Assembly: GCA_963662175.1 (NCBI GenBank)
Contig: OY759224.1
Span: 25,987,489 to 26,051,488 of the forward strand
Reading direction: 5' to 3'
DNA: 64,000 nt
Source of the DNA: Aradus depressus
Taxonomy: Eukaryota; Arthropoda; Insecta; Hemiptera; Aradidae
A program made the translations under genes and the position numbers. The notes beneath the pieces were generated by a model that saw nothing but the letters and a program-made list of their open reading frames with translations, was not told where the DNA came from and made no database searches. The number at the start of each line of letters is the position of its first letter. Within the stretch, counting starts at the first letter, position 1. Below, piece by piece: positions 21,699-31,678 of this stretch.

Positions 21699-22776
21699 GA
21701 GGGCGCCGGTAGCTCAGAGGTAGCATACTGAGCTCAAGATGGCGTTTTCGAAACCCAGTCGTGGCTCTTAGATTTTTTTATGTGTGAGGTGAGAAAATCT
21801 TGAGCAAACCTACGGATGGGAAGTTAAGCGATGTCCCATGCCTGTACGATGTCAGGTACACAGGTTTTTCACAGGTTGTCAAATAAGATGTAGTCTGACC
21901 TCTCACACATTTTTTATATGTATTAGCTTTTTTTATAATAATTATTTTATTATGAAAAAAAATAAAATTAAATTACTACTTACATACGTTTTTTTAGAAA
22001 ACTTTACACACATACAAACCCAGAAATACGTCCTTTATCTTTACAACACTTGCCACAAAACCCCCCACGAAGGTTAAAGAGAAGATGGAACCGCGACTTA
22101 CTGCCACCTTCAATCATATTCGTTCTTAATATTTTTTTTTTTATTTTTTACATTATTTTCCTTTACTTTTATCATCTCTCTTACTCATCCATCAAAATTG
22201 TCTTTCAATTCCTTTTTATTTATTATTTTTATTACTTTTTTTTTATTATTTTTATTACTTTTTTTTTATTTATTTTTTTTTCCTTGTCCTAATAATTAAT
22301 ATAAATTTTCGTCCCGAGGACCTACCACTGGGTGGCCTTTCTCTCACATGTCATTCACGCCAACGTATCCATACCTACCAACATAGATGCTGGTTGTTGC
22401 ACCCTAGCAACAGTTGCATCTTTATAAATAAAAGACAAAAAAAAAAAAAAAATTATTTACTAAAATATTTTAATTAGGTTAATTCCTAAAAAAAATTATT
22501 TATCAGATTTATCATGAGGGCCACCTCGAAAGCCGGCTAGCTAATAGATATAAAAAATCTGTGAGAGGTCAGACTACATCTTATTAGACAATCTGTGAAA
22601 TAATCACTTCTCACTACATCAGCCATCTTCATATTAAAGTCAGGAATTCGTGAAAGACCCCCTACTCTAGATGAATAAACCTAGGTAGGCAAAATTTAGG
22701 ACTCCCAGAGTCGGGCTCTCGAAGCGATATGACCTCGTAGTAAAAGCCCGGGCATGAGTCACAATAACTAACTTAC
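21699..22776 (+). mobile_element. SINE-A interrupted by a foldback-family element
   Basis: The SINE head and first body part are 21699-21856 (GGCGCCGGTAGCTCAGAGG to ACGATGTCAGG). The rest of the body resumes at 22639 (GTCAGGAATTCGTGAAAGAC) and ends near 22776. GTCAGG on both sides marks the target duplication of the insert at 21857-22638. Confidence 0.88.
21857..22638. mobile_element. Foldback-family element inserted in SINE-A
   Basis: The ends are inverted: CACAGGTTGTCAAATAAGAT (about 21870) and, on the other strand, CACAGATTGTCTAATAAGAT, each followed by GTAGTCTGACCTCTCACA. The right arm continues through CGAAAGCCGGCTAGCT. It belongs with the elements at 32385 and 49382. The left arm is only about 60 bp; the roughly 550-bp centre is T-rich and not shared with those copies. 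Confidence 0.75.
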
Positions 22777-22875
22777 CAGAAGCCACTATGAAAGTAAAAC
22801 TATTGTTAGCCCAGGTTATGAAGGGAGATCGAAAATTTAATTGAATAATTCGTTCTGGGGAAGTACATTGCACTA
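22777..22875 (+). repeat. REP1 3' fragment
   Basis: 'agaagccactatgaaagtaaa', TTAATTGAATAATTCGTTC and GGGGAAGTACATTGC. Confidence 0.7.
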
Positions 22876-23225
22876 TTTACCGTGGAGGCAGGCCGTGGAG
22901 GCAGGCCGTGGTAGGCAGGCGCGGTGACCTCTCAACCCCAGGCACCCACGCTACTCTGCACCAGCCTCCTACCATTAAGACATAACGTTAACGTTAACTT
23001 CGTCTTCATCGTCCTTACAATCCTCTCAACCTCATTTGTTTCTTTTGTTCCTTCCTTCTCCATTCATTTCTTCTCTCACATCCACCAAGAGCTCCATTAC
23101 ATTAACAGATAATTACTTTCCGCGTAGAAGACTTGCATTCGTTATTAACTGTAATGAAATTACAGCCGATTTTTTCTACCCACTCTTCTTGGGCCGACCT
23201 TCCTAGCCAATCCACTTCTTCTAAA
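22876..23225. other. Unassigned sequence with short GC-rich repeats
   Basis: CCGTGGAGGCAGG is repeated at about 22880-22912. The rest shows no recognisable feature. Confidence 0.4.
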
Positions 23226-23640
23226 TAGATTTCCCATGAAACCAGAGGTGGTTCGGATAATCAAAAGTTCGTATAATAGAGGTTGAATTTCAAAAAAATC
23301 GAAAAAAATATTAAAAAATAGGAAACAAGTCAATTAAGTATCCAATGTTACTTTACAGGTATATTTTTACAATAAAAATTACAAGTATGTACTATCCACG
23401 TACAGTATGTACATAGATACAATGTATAAACGAACACATTATGTACATAACACATTTTGTTTACGTGGCTTTGAAAAAATCCCTAATCTTCAACTTTACC
23501 ATCTTCATTTTTTTTTGTCAAAGCCAAATCCCATATTTTTTTTTTAGTTTAAATAGCTGGACCTCTTGTGCTTCCTCTTGCCTCACAAGCCATTGAAAGG
23601 CAACATCAATGCATGTTAGTGCTTAGTCGTGGGAGGTTCC
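23226..23640 (-). pseudogene. Tigger/pogo-type transposase remnant
   Basis: Minus-strand translation near 23500-23640 gives LTCIDVAFQWLVRQEEAQEV followed by QLFKL, the charged C-terminal helix typical of Tigger/jerky-like transposases (pogo branch of Tc1/mariner). Towards 23235-23280 the sequence TTCGGATAATCAAAAGTTCG resembles the pogo terminus seen at 28212-29243. It is heavily decayed, with no catalytic core readable. Confidence 0.55.
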
Positions 23641-23990
23641 AAGGCACAGTCATCGACGTTTAAAAGTTTTGAAAAGAAGGTTATGGCGTCGCGATTGTTG
23701 GCGGGACTGGTCGAAAAAGGGACGGGACACGCATTATGACAACACAATCACTGATAGCCACCTAAACTGTTTGACGACGACGGGGATGCCCTCTGTTGTT
23801 CCTTCTCCTGTCCTAACAACATTTCTCAACACTGACCCCTCCCCATATTATCTCCCCCTTTCCCCCACCTGGTCTCCCCTCCTCATCATCTGACTCACGT
23901 CATTGTGCCAGACTACTCCAATTATATCTACTTAAGAGATTTTAACAAATTGACAGAATGAGACCACATTGGAATGTTCAATTAATTTAC
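23641..23990. other. Unassigned sequence
   Basis: A 74-codon open frame (23669-23893) is not recognised and is rich in Pro/Thr/Ser. No other feature seen. Confidence 0.35.
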
Positions 23991-24235
23991 GGCCTTTTCA
24001 TATTCTTTTACTAAGTTGTGTAATCGGTGAGAAATTCGATGTTCCCCTGATTCTAAAGATGAAATTAAAAATCTGAATCATCGGCAATGCAGCATGAATC
24101 ATGCACTTCGCTCTCCTTCTAAAGTCAATCGCCCGCTCGGCTAACACTCAAAATTTGACTTACATAGTGGCTTCTGAATCTTCATACTAAATGTTGTCTC
24201 GAAACATTCATTTGATCGGCAGTTATTGGAGAATT
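23991..24235. repeat. REP1 fragments
   Basis: A GTAATCGGTGAGAAATTCGA start block, then the reverse-strand block 'cttacatagtggcttctgaa' with the complement of the cgatcaaatgaatg unit. Confidence 0.7.
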
Positions 24236-24560
24236 GAGTCCAGCCCCCTCCTCTGATCTCCGAGCCCATTCTCTGATCTCCGAGCGCCCTTCTCTGATCT
24301 CCGAGCGCCCTTCTCTGATCTCTGAGCCCCCTCATCCGATCTCCGAGCGCCCTTCTCTGATCTCCGAGCCCCCTCCTCTGACCTCCGAGCCCCACTTCTC
24401 TGATCTCCGAGCCCCCTCATCCGATCTCCGAGCCCCCCCCCCTCTGATCTCCGAGCCCCCATCTCTGATCTCCGAGCCCCCCTACTCTGATCGAGCCCCC
24501 TCCTCTGATCTCCGAGCCCCCTTCTCTGATCTCCGAGCCCCCTCCTCTGATCTCCTTTCC
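24236..24560 (+). repeat. About 21-bp minisatellite, roughly 15 copies
   Basis: The unit is CTCTGATCTCCGAGCCCCCT with length and base variants (GCGCCC, CCCCAC, one shortened unit at 24487-24500). It sits between two halves of REP1 and begins where REP1 normally has a 'ccccctcttctgat' stretch, so it appears to be an expansion of that segment. Open frames on both strands are a by-product of the period, not genes. Confidence 0.9.
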
Positions 24561-24599
24561 CTCCGTCCGATTTCGCATTATAGATCCCATCCTTTTCGA

Positions 24600-25145
24600 G
24601 ATTCATTACATAGGCAGTTATTACAGAGTTTTTGAATTGAGCCGCCTCCTCTGAACCCCCCTTTTCTTCAGCTGATATCGCTTAAATTTGACAGGTTATG
24701 TCCTCATTGGATTTTCACTTTAAATATGAAATTTCATGTGAAATTACATGAGCAGTTATTGAGTGGAGCCCACTTTGATCTCCACACTCTTCTGCCGATT
24801 CCGCAGAAAATTAATAAATGTCGCCCTTAAGGGAACAAACGGCAGTTATTTGAGTTTTTCAGCCTCCCCTTTGGCCGATTTAGCTGAAAGTCGATAGGTG
24901 TTGTCCCATTGTAGAGTCCAGGTCACACATATGAAAGTTCGTGTCAATACATTCAATCTATCGGCAGTTATTAGAGTTTTATGTTAAACCTTCCCCTTAT
25001 CCCCCTTCCCTTTGGTCGATTTAGCTGAAAAACAACAGGCGTCATCGTTAAACGGTTCTAGATTCACGTATAAAATTCCGTATCGATACATTCATTCTAT
25101 TGGGAGTTATCTTATCCGATCATAGACACACATTTTTTTTTTTTT
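24600..25145 (-). repeat. REP1 array
   Basis: At least three reverse-orientation units: 'ggcagttattacagagttttt' at 24613, the ACGGCAGTTATT phrase at 24838 and ATTCAATCTATCGGCAG at 24950. It ends in a T-run at about 25133-25146. Confidence 0.75.
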
Positions 25146-25149
25146 TAAT

Positions 25150-25834
25150 CGAAGATTAAAAAAGAAAACAAAAATGAGAGATGGAAATTATTTGAATAGA
25201 CTACATTCGGGATTGGTTTAGAACTGTTTGGGGGTTAGTTAGGGGGTGGATCGATCCTTGCGTATTTATCTGAAAGTCCTTTGTGTCCGCTGTCCAAACA
25301 AGGAACTGTCAACAATTAGCTCTCATTGGCGGGTACCTGGGACCCAACCCTCGGTCTGGTCAGCAAACAATAGGCTCTATTTGTTTGGGGAAATGTTTCA
25401 AAGTGTTCACGACCCCCCTCCCCAGGGTAAATGAGTTTGAGAGAAACCCTTTGTCAAAAACCCGACCGCAGGTATGAATCTAGGCGCTTACTGTGGGACA
25501 GGGACATGATGAACGAAGAAGGCTCCTGGATGGACCATCTCAAGTATCCTATCGTCCTTTTAGTCAGTTCTGGGCAGAAACGAGTATGTGAATTTTCGGG
25601 TACCCGGTTCTCGGTTCCACATTTTGTTTTTGTTCTTTGGAGGGTACCTCGATCGCTAATTGAAAACATATGCGTGGGTCTGGTTAGAGCCTTAAGATCG
25701 AAAGACTCTCAAAAAAGCAAAAACAGAAAGAATGGTCCACCAAACAAAGAGATCACAACTTTAGAGGGAGAGCGAAAACATACATGTGAGTAAATCCTCA
25801 AAATCAGAGATAAGGACCCTCAATCGAGCAAAAA
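25150..25834. other. Unassigned sequence with a 120-codon open frame
   Basis: The plus-strand frame 25431-25793 gives a 120-residue product with no family I recognise; it has no signal peptide or repeats and a basic C-terminus. GGTACC(T/C) is repeated several times (25335, 25600, 25643). The frame is not supported as a gene by anything else here. Confidence 0.35.
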
Positions 25835-25846
25835 CAGAAGAAAGAG

Positions 25847-26194
25847 GAGGGCGCTGGTAGCTCAGTGGTATGCGTGCTTGACTTCTGAGCTCAAGGTCGT
25901 GGGTTCGTAGCCCGACCGAGGCCCTTAGTTTATTTTATCTGGGAGGTAAAATAAACTTAAGCACGTCGTCCTTCGGATGGGACGTTAAGCGATGGTCCCG
26001 AGCCTGTACGATGTCAGGTACTCGTTAAAGACCCCTACCCTAGATGAATAAAAAAATTTAGGGTAGGCAAAATTTAGGACTCCCACAGTAGAGTCGGGCT
26101 CATGTCCACCAGAGTGACGAAAGAGCGCTCTGGTAGTAGGCGATATGACCTCGTAGTTAAAGCCCGGGCATGAGTCATAAAACCTAACCTAACC
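25847..26194 (+). mobile_element. SINE-A, full-length reference copy with 12-bp duplications
   Basis: CAGAAGAAAGAG lies directly before (25835-25846) and after (26195-26206), giving an exact 348-bp element. The head is GAGGGCGCTGGTAGCTCAG (A box TAGCTCAGTGG) with a B-box-like GGTTCGTAGCCC at 25903-25914. The body contains inverted TTTATTTTATCTGGG / GAGGTAAAATAAA pairing and the ACCAGAGTGACGAAAGAGCG block. The 3' end is AAAACCTAACCTAACC. It should be transcribed by RNA polymerase III from the internal boxes and moved by a LINE. Confidence 0.95.
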
Positions 26195-26209
26195 CAGAAG
26201 AAAGAGTCC

Positions 26210-26370
26210 ACCAAATAAGAATATCAGAGATAAGGTTCAGAGAGAGCGGAGTAACGCAGTAAAGTAAGGGGGTTCAGAAGGGGGGGGGGGGGGGGGGGGG
26301 ACGGAAAGTTAATTGATGAGTTCGTTTTGGGGAAGTACATACCCGGTGATTTACTGACAATTTTTTTTTA
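26210..26370 (+). repeat. REP1 3' fragment with 20-nt poly(G)
   Basis: A pure G run at 26281-26300 follows 'gtaagggggttcagaag'. REP1 then continues with GTTAATTGATGAGTTCG, GGGGAAGTACATACCCGGTG and a T-run. Confidence 0.75.
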
Positions 26371-26740
26371 TATTTGCTATTCGATGATTGCAAAATAAGA
26401 ACACTTGATTAGTTAACTACAAGGAATATCAACGTATTCACGCCATTATGCACAAACTGAACAACGAACCATTTATCGGGCTTAATCGGGTGTGCTCGCC
26501 GATAGCATAGAACTACTGAAACAGTATCATTATGCAACTGGGGCTTGACACAGTGCTGAAGTATGGCATTAATGCTAACTATAAGAATATATATATACAC
26601 ACATTATAGTTATATATTTTTGTGATTATAAATAAAAAAGTGTTAGTTATTTTATATATAGACGGTAATATATATATATATATATATATATTTACAATAG
26701 ACGGTCGTCAGATAGTGTTGTTTGGAACATGAGTCTTGAC
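26371..26740. other. Unassigned sequence with a TA microsatellite
   Basis: (TA)n at about 26669-26691. No other feature seen. Confidence 0.45.
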
Positions 26741-27430
26741 ACATCATATTGTAGATCACACTGAGCTCCAAAAAGATGATAGCAGCAGGAGTTCCGCAGG
26801 GTGAATTCCTCAGTCCACTCTTATTTGAGGGTATGCCAGAACCAGCCTCTGCAACCCTGGCGACCTACGCTGACGACACACTCATTCTCAGTCAAGACGT
26901 AGTTTTAGAAGCGGCCAACGACTCCCTACAAATCCATGTGGATGAAATCGGCCAATGGTTTCAAAAATGGAAATTTAACCTGAATGGTACGTAGACGGAG
27001 GCGAAGGTGTTCGCTTTACGCCACTTCTCACTAGACCCCCTCAGACGGCTGCAAATTGATCAACTCCCAATTCCATGGAATTCTAAAGACCAGGGTGTGC
27101 GCTATCTTGGAGTGCATCTTGACACAAGACTAACATGGCGCCTACATATCAACACAAAACTCCAACAAGCACAGGAACGCATCACTCAGACACTCATGCA
27201 CATCTTTACTTTACAAAACACTAATACTTCCACTCTTAACCTACGCTTGCCCCATATGGTTCTGCCCTAGCCACACCAACTAACAAGATTACAAACATTT
27301 CAAAACAAAGTCCTCCGGATAGCGGTGAACGCACCCTGGTTTATCAGGAATACCCAAAGCCAACCTGCTCTGGAGCCACTACAGTCTCGGCCAGACTGTA
27401 GCTCGCAGGCTTTCATCTTTCACATACTGT
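26741..27430 (+). pseudogene. Jockey-like LINE reverse transcriptase fragment
   Basis: The frames give AAGVPQGEFLSPLLF, a short deletion, then ATYADDTLILSQDVVLEAAN with an intact YADD catalytic motif, then a stop at 26992-26994. The next segment reads VRYLGVHLDTRLTWRLHI (27080-27150), the thumb motif of Jockey-type elements. Farther on, LQTFQNKVLRIAVNAPWFIR is readable at 27290-27345 in another frame. Several stops and shifts make it inactive, and it belongs to a different clade from the full-length LINE. Confidence 0.88.
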
Positions 27431-27478
27431 AGATCGAGATTATTATTATTTAATTAATTTTTATTATCACAATATATA
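27431..27478. repeat. AT microsatellite
   Basis: TTATTATTATTTAATTAATT-type stretch at the end of the LINE fragment. Confidence 0.5.
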
Positions 27479-27650
27479 CAAGCTATTGCCCTGCGTTGGC
27501 CGGGGAACTTCGACATTCTCTCATAATATCTCACATGCGATTCCTTGGAAATTCTTCGACAGTACAATCATTGAGTTGCAATTTTCAATTATTCACATGG
27601 AAATGAGGGAAATAATATTGAAATCCCGGGAAAAGGGAAATAAATGTTCT
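27479..27650 (-). mobile_element. Diverged Helitron 3' fragment
   Basis: The complement of the Helitron 3' end is recognisable (CCCTGCGTTGGCCGGGGAAC at 27490-27509 against CCCGGCGTTGCCCGGGGAAC). Further inward are TTCGACAGTACAATCATTGA and AATTTTCAATTATTCACATG, in the order of the intact copies. The terminal CTAG is lost. Confidence 0.7.
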
Positions 27651-27664
27651 TTGATTTGGTATGA

Positions 27665-27900
27665 AAACAAATTTTAGGCCGAGCAGCGCTGGTCATCGTA
27701 GTTAGGTGCCTTGCCAAGCAACAGCGGAGTCCCCAGCAGGACTTTGGATTGACAGGAAATTTGCTTGATGTTCGATGGCTTGCAGTGCCCATAGCTCCAT
27801 AGGGCCATATCGGTCGTATAATTGTCTTGTGCATTGTTTCTTCTCTGCAGACTGTTTAGATTTTGTGTTAAAAAGTCGTTACAGTAGTCCAAATCGTTTG
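27665..27900 (-). pseudogene. LINE reverse transcriptase thumb fragment
   Basis: The minus strand reads HKTIIRPIWPYGAMGTASHR and then SSKFPVNPKSC in one frame, with the preceding NSLQRRN segment in another. This fits the K-x-I-x-(K/R)-P-I-W-x-Y-G motif after the palm in Jockey-like LINEs. It is frameshifted and short. Confidence 0.65.
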
Positions 27901-28211
27901 TCTTTGTTGATGTGGTATATAAAGAATATTTGAGATATTCATTCTATCGCTTATCATGTTCACAGACAGATTTGGAATCTATGGGGTCAATTTCGTTCAA
28001 ATCGTACAACAGAGTTGGGTTAGGTTGTCAATGCCCCCATGTGGTTGCATGCTACGTCGGAAGTAATGATTTTTTCTATTACAAACGGATGATTGTATGG
28101 GCGTGTTCAACAGAAGTTTCCCTCAAATCAATTTTCCCTCACTCGTCTTCCTTTCCTTAGTTCAAATGAAAGTACATGAAGTCTCTTTTCATTTCCCAGC
28201 TTTACGAAATA
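27901..28211. other. Unassigned sequence
   Basis: No gene or family recognised; a REP1-like 'tcacagacagatttggaatc' phrase lies at about 27958-27980. Confidence 0.4.
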
Positions 28212-29243
28212 CAGTAAAACTTCGAATAACCGTCAGTTTCTGTTATCCGTCATCGTCTAAAAAAAAATGCCTTAAGTTAGAGCTCATATGGCCGAAAAGT
28301 AGTTGCCGCAGGAAGCACTGCCGTTAATGGACAATGCCCCAACAAATCCCTCTTCTGAACTCAAAAGTGATGATGGCAAAATAACATGCCTCTTTCTCGC
28401 AGCGAATACAACTCCACTTATCCAGCCTATGGACCAGGGCATAATTGAAAATATGAAGCGACGATACAGAAAAGCTTTTATCTAAGGCTTGCTTACATCT
28501 GATGATGCTATGAATATCAATGAATTTTGGAAGAGATACAAAATAAAGGACGCTATTTTCAATGTCGGCACTGCCTGGACTGATCTTACAGTGTCTAACC
28601 TAAAGAATGGGTGAACTCTTGCACGAAATTGTGCAACTGTGTAATAATGTAGGACTAAACATTACTCAAGAAGAAGTAACATATTGCTTGGAATGTGGCA
28701 AAATGGATGGAGGCTTTGAGATTTTGAACGATGATGAAACAGTTTCTAGTGTGACTACAACTGAAGAAGAAGAAATTGATGACGATAAAGAATCAGTTTT
28801 TAATCAAAAACCTATAACTAGCCACTCAGAAGCAGAAACAATGTTATCAAAGAGCATCGACTGATTTGAAATGCAAGAGGTGCCAAATGCAACACAGATC
28901 CTACTTCTGCGCAAGATACGGAACATGGCCTCACACAAAGCTCGAGCCTCAAAGACACAAAAGGAGATGACAAATTATTTTAAAGTAACGTACGTTTATA
29001 GTATTACAATACATTTCTGTACATTACTACTCTCATATTGAAGTTTATATTAGTCGTGTTGCAAAATTAAATACAATATGTATGTTTTATTCACTTTTAA
29101 AGGATTTTATTTTCATTTTCGTCCCAAGCCCGCAGTGAAATCACGTTACTATACATATGTATTAAGAGATTTCTGTTATCCATCTATTCGGTTATCCGTC
29201 AAAGCCCTGGTCCGGACGGTGACGGTTAATCAAAGTTTTATTG
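28212..29243 (+). mobile_element. Tigger/pogo element with both termini, internally deleted
   Basis: The left end is CAGTAAAACTTCGAATAACC and the right end, inverted, CAATAAAACTTTGATTAACC, each flanked by TA (28210-28211 and 29244-29245), the Tc1/mariner target. The 1,032-bp copy has lost the N-terminal part of the transposase and keeps the catalytic and C-terminal part as a pseudogene. Confidence 0.9.
28303..28990 (+). pseudogene. Tigger/jerky-like transposase, C-terminal half
   Basis: Readable blocks are LPLMDNAPTNPSSELKSDDG (DNAP with a catalytic Asp), CLFLAANTTPLIQPMDQGII (third acidic region PMDQG) and NMKRRYRKAFI. After a stop at 28483-28485 come INEFWKRYKIKDAIFNVGTA and an acidic region (28607-28864), and after another stop LLLLRKIRNMASHKARASKT with EMTNYFK. 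This is the DDE_1 family arrangement. Stops and at least one frameshift (near 28600) mean no functional protein. Confidence 0.92.
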
Positions 29244-29249
29244 TATAGG

Positions 29250-29480
29250 AGAAGCTAGATATATAATCGGTCAGAAATGCAATCCTTAGTTTTCAGCGGA
29301 TTTTCATGTTTTTCAACCAATTTAACACGTTTACCCCTGATAGAATGAATGTATCGACACGAAATTTCATACCTAAATTCAAAGCCCTATAAGGACGACA
29401 CCTATTAATTTTTCACGAAATCGGTAAAGAGAAGGAGGAATCAGAGAAAGGGAGCATAAACTGTAATAATTACCGATGAA
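29250..29480 (+). repeat. REP1 copy
   Basis: Has ATAATCGGTCAGAAATGCAA, GATAGAATGAATGTATCGAC, ATAAGGACGACACCTATTAA, then the next unit. It runs into the long block at 29485. Confidence 0.78.
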
Positions 29481-29484
29481 TGTA

Positions 29485-30665
29485 TCGACACAACATTTAG
29501 TAAGTGGATTTAGAAGCCACTATGTAATTATACTGATTAAAATATTGAGTTTTAGCCCAAAACAAAATTGTTTAGTTCGTGTTGGGGAAGTACATAGCCA
29601 GTGATTCGTCGACGACTTTTTCCTCTCGATTTTATTTTCAGTAATTTGCCTTCAATGGAATACAAATGGCTCTTCAGACCTTTTTTTTTTTTTTTTCAAT
29701 AGAGTTTTATCCCTTTCTTCTAACCTTGGTTAGGGCGAGGCTTTAAAAGTGAGGGGGTTTTTAAGGGAAGAGGGCCCTATTGAGAATTAAAAAAAAAAGG
29801 GATTGAAGAATGAATGGGTATCGAGGCGAACTCAGCACACAAATTATCCACATCAGTTATCTGTATAAGGTAAGGGAAAGTAGAGTTATTTCACAGGTTG
29901 CAAAACAACAAAAAAATCGGTGAATCACCTATGTACTTCCCCAGAACGAATTAATCAACTAAATTTTCGCTTCTCGTCCAAAATCAGTAGAAGACCGTTT
30001 GCTCTAATATTCAACAGTTGACTTACATAGGACCTCCTAAATCCTCATAATAAATTTTCTGTCGATATATCCATTACATCGGCAGTTATCAGGGTTTTAC
30101 TTCCTCAACAGTACGAAGTATAGGGAAAGTTATGTAATCGGTCAAAAATCAATGTAAAGTTTTCAACGGAATTTCAAGTTTTTCGACCTCCAGATTCAGA
30201 ATTTGAAAATGTATCCAATTTGTTCTGGTGGCAATCGATACTTTGAAATATCAGAAATTCTCATAATCGTTATCAAATAACAACTCATAGTTTTTATAAT
30301 ATTAAAAAAAAATAAAAAAAATGACTCCTTAAACAATTAATAACGAATAAGAGGATGAATCGAATAATATATATTTTAGTGATTTTTCGCTTACTCAACT
30401 GTATTATTTTTTTAAATACGCGTTATGCATTGTGTTATATACTGATATACTATGAATTGGAATATATAGATAATATTTGAAGGTTCTCACTATATTATGA
30501 TATTATATATGTTTCTACAACAATTATAATATATAAAGCTATGAAATGAGTTTACTTCAAAAGTTAGGAATTCTAGTTTTCAACTTTAAAATTATTTGTT
30601 GCGAATGGGATTATATCTAAAGGTATTTTGTTGACGTGGAGGGCACCGTAGAATTATATTAAGTG
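29485..30665 (-). repeat. 1.15-kb block, inverted copy of 14440-15620
   Basis: Reverse complement of the 14.4-kb block over its whole length, with small indels (for example in the T-run at 29681-29698) and substitutions. The internal order is REP1 end, GGGCCCTATTGAG region (29770), REP1 piece (29930-30200) and AT-rich core. Confidence 0.75.
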
Positions 30666-31040
30666 TTTAAATTTTCTTTGCCATTCAAAGGTTGATTTCA
30701 CCAAGTCAATTGCGGAATTTTCTTCCTACCAGAGAGTCACGTATGTAATTTCCGAGTTCATTTGGTGCAGTGAAAATACAAAAATCCTACAATTCGCATA
30801 ATTAAAAATCTATGTATAGATTAAATTCAACTACAAGAATAAATAATTTTGAACTGAATAAAATGCCTAGTTTTGTGATATTATTATTAATGATATTGAT
30901 ACCATGCTGGGAAGTTTGCCGTGTGGACCTCAAGGGCCGCACTTAGTTACAAATGCCACTGTAGAGTCTTAATACACGGCCCAGTAATTTCCTCCTTAGG
31001 GTGCAGAGAGGCAAAACACACATCCGAGAACCTGTTTGTT
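30666..31040 (+). repeat. Duplicated block carrying a mini-ORF; second copy at 55590-55980
   Basis: The two copies share GCGGAATTTTCTTCCTACC, GAGTTCATT and TGCAGTGAAAATA upstream, and TACACGGCCCAGTAATTTCC and CACACATCCGAGAACCT downstream. Similarity is broken by indels outside the mini-ORF but nearly perfect inside it. Confidence 0.8.
30863..30946 (+). CDS. 27-residue hydrophobic mini-ORF, copy 1
   Basis: The product is MPSFVILLLMILIPCWEVCR followed by VDLKGRT. It has a strongly hydrophobic core with a short polar tail, like a signal peptide or single membrane segment. Copy 2 at 55793-55876 differs at one of 84 bases (Cys15 to Trp), whereas flanking sequence has many differences and indels. 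I recognise no family. It could be the first exon of a secreted protein, the end of an element-encoded protein (the frame is also open upstream), or chance. No ribosome-context or splice evidence decides between these. Confidence 0.35.
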   Translation: MPSFVILLLMILIPCWEVCRVDLKGRT

Positions 31041-31425
31041 ATAAATAAAAAGTGCAAGGAATGTTAAAAGAATGAGGAAAGTACAATCAAGTTGAGAATA
31101 GCCTTCAAATTTGAACTCGGCAAACCCTGATAGCTGTCAACCCTTTTTATCTGTGATAACCCTTTTGATTTGTGATAACCCTCCATTTGTGGGTGGGCCC
31201 TCTGATTGGCCCTTTTACCTCGATGTCACGGAACCCGGTCACAACAGGTAGCAACACTTTACACTCCACCCTCTACACTTATCCATCATGAAAGGCAACT
31301 CCAAACTCTCTTCTCATATTTCTTCCACGAAAAGATATCTCTTAAAATGTTCCATACAATGTTATCATTTCTTTACTAGGACAATACAAAAATCGTAAAT
31401 AAAAAAAATGAAGTCGCCGGTGAAT
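31041..31425. other. Unassigned sequence
   Basis: TGTGATAACCC is repeated at about 31152 and 31172, with a related start at 31137. No other feature seen. Confidence 0.4.
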
Positions 31426-31493
31426 CACCGGCAGTGTACTTCCCCAGTTCTCTGAAATCAATTTTCCAATTAAGTACAAAATCTATAGATGTC

Positions 31494-31625
31494 AGAGAGC
31501 ACCTGTAGCTCAGAGGTAGCGTAATAGACTGCAGAGCTCAAGATCGCGGGTTCGATACCCGGCCAAGGCCCATAGGCTGGAAGGTGAAGAAAACCTTCAG
31601 CGTCTTACTGAAGGGATATATAATA
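31494..31625 (+). mobile_element. SINE-C, tRNA-derived head
   Basis: A box CTGTAGCTCAGAGGTAG and B box GGGTTCGATACCC at 31548-31560 are present. The head resembles SINE-A, but the body differs (GGCTGGAAGGTGAAGAAAAC) and lacks the SINE-A middle and tail. It is followed by a TAAA/TA microsatellite at 31636-31678. The tRNA-like part is more regular than in SINE-A, so a tRNA pseudogene is the alternative. Confidence 0.7.
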
Positions 31626-31678
31626 CTATTATATAAATAAATAAATAAATAAATAAATATATATATATATATATATTG
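31626..31678 (+). repeat. (TAAA)n/(TA)n microsatellite
   Basis: AAATAAATAAATAAATAAAT followed by alternating TA, acting as the tail of SINE-C. Confidence 0.85.

Noticed and set aside
22050..22292. 80-codon Phe/Ile/Tyr-rich frame as a membrane protein
   Set aside because: It is a translation of T-rich low-complexity sequence inside a foldback-family element.
24223..24635. Long overlapping open frames on both strands
   Set aside because: By-product of a 21-bp minisatellite whose period is a multiple of three; no conserved domain.
25431..25793. 120-codon open frame as a possible host gene
   Set aside because: No recognisable domain, no splice or expression evidence, and the surroundings are repeats; kept only as an unassigned region.
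25847..25925. tRNA gene call on the SINE-A and SINE-B heads
   Set aside because: A and B boxes are present, but each head is joined to a dispersed, duplicated body with target duplications, so these are SINEs and not tRNA genes.
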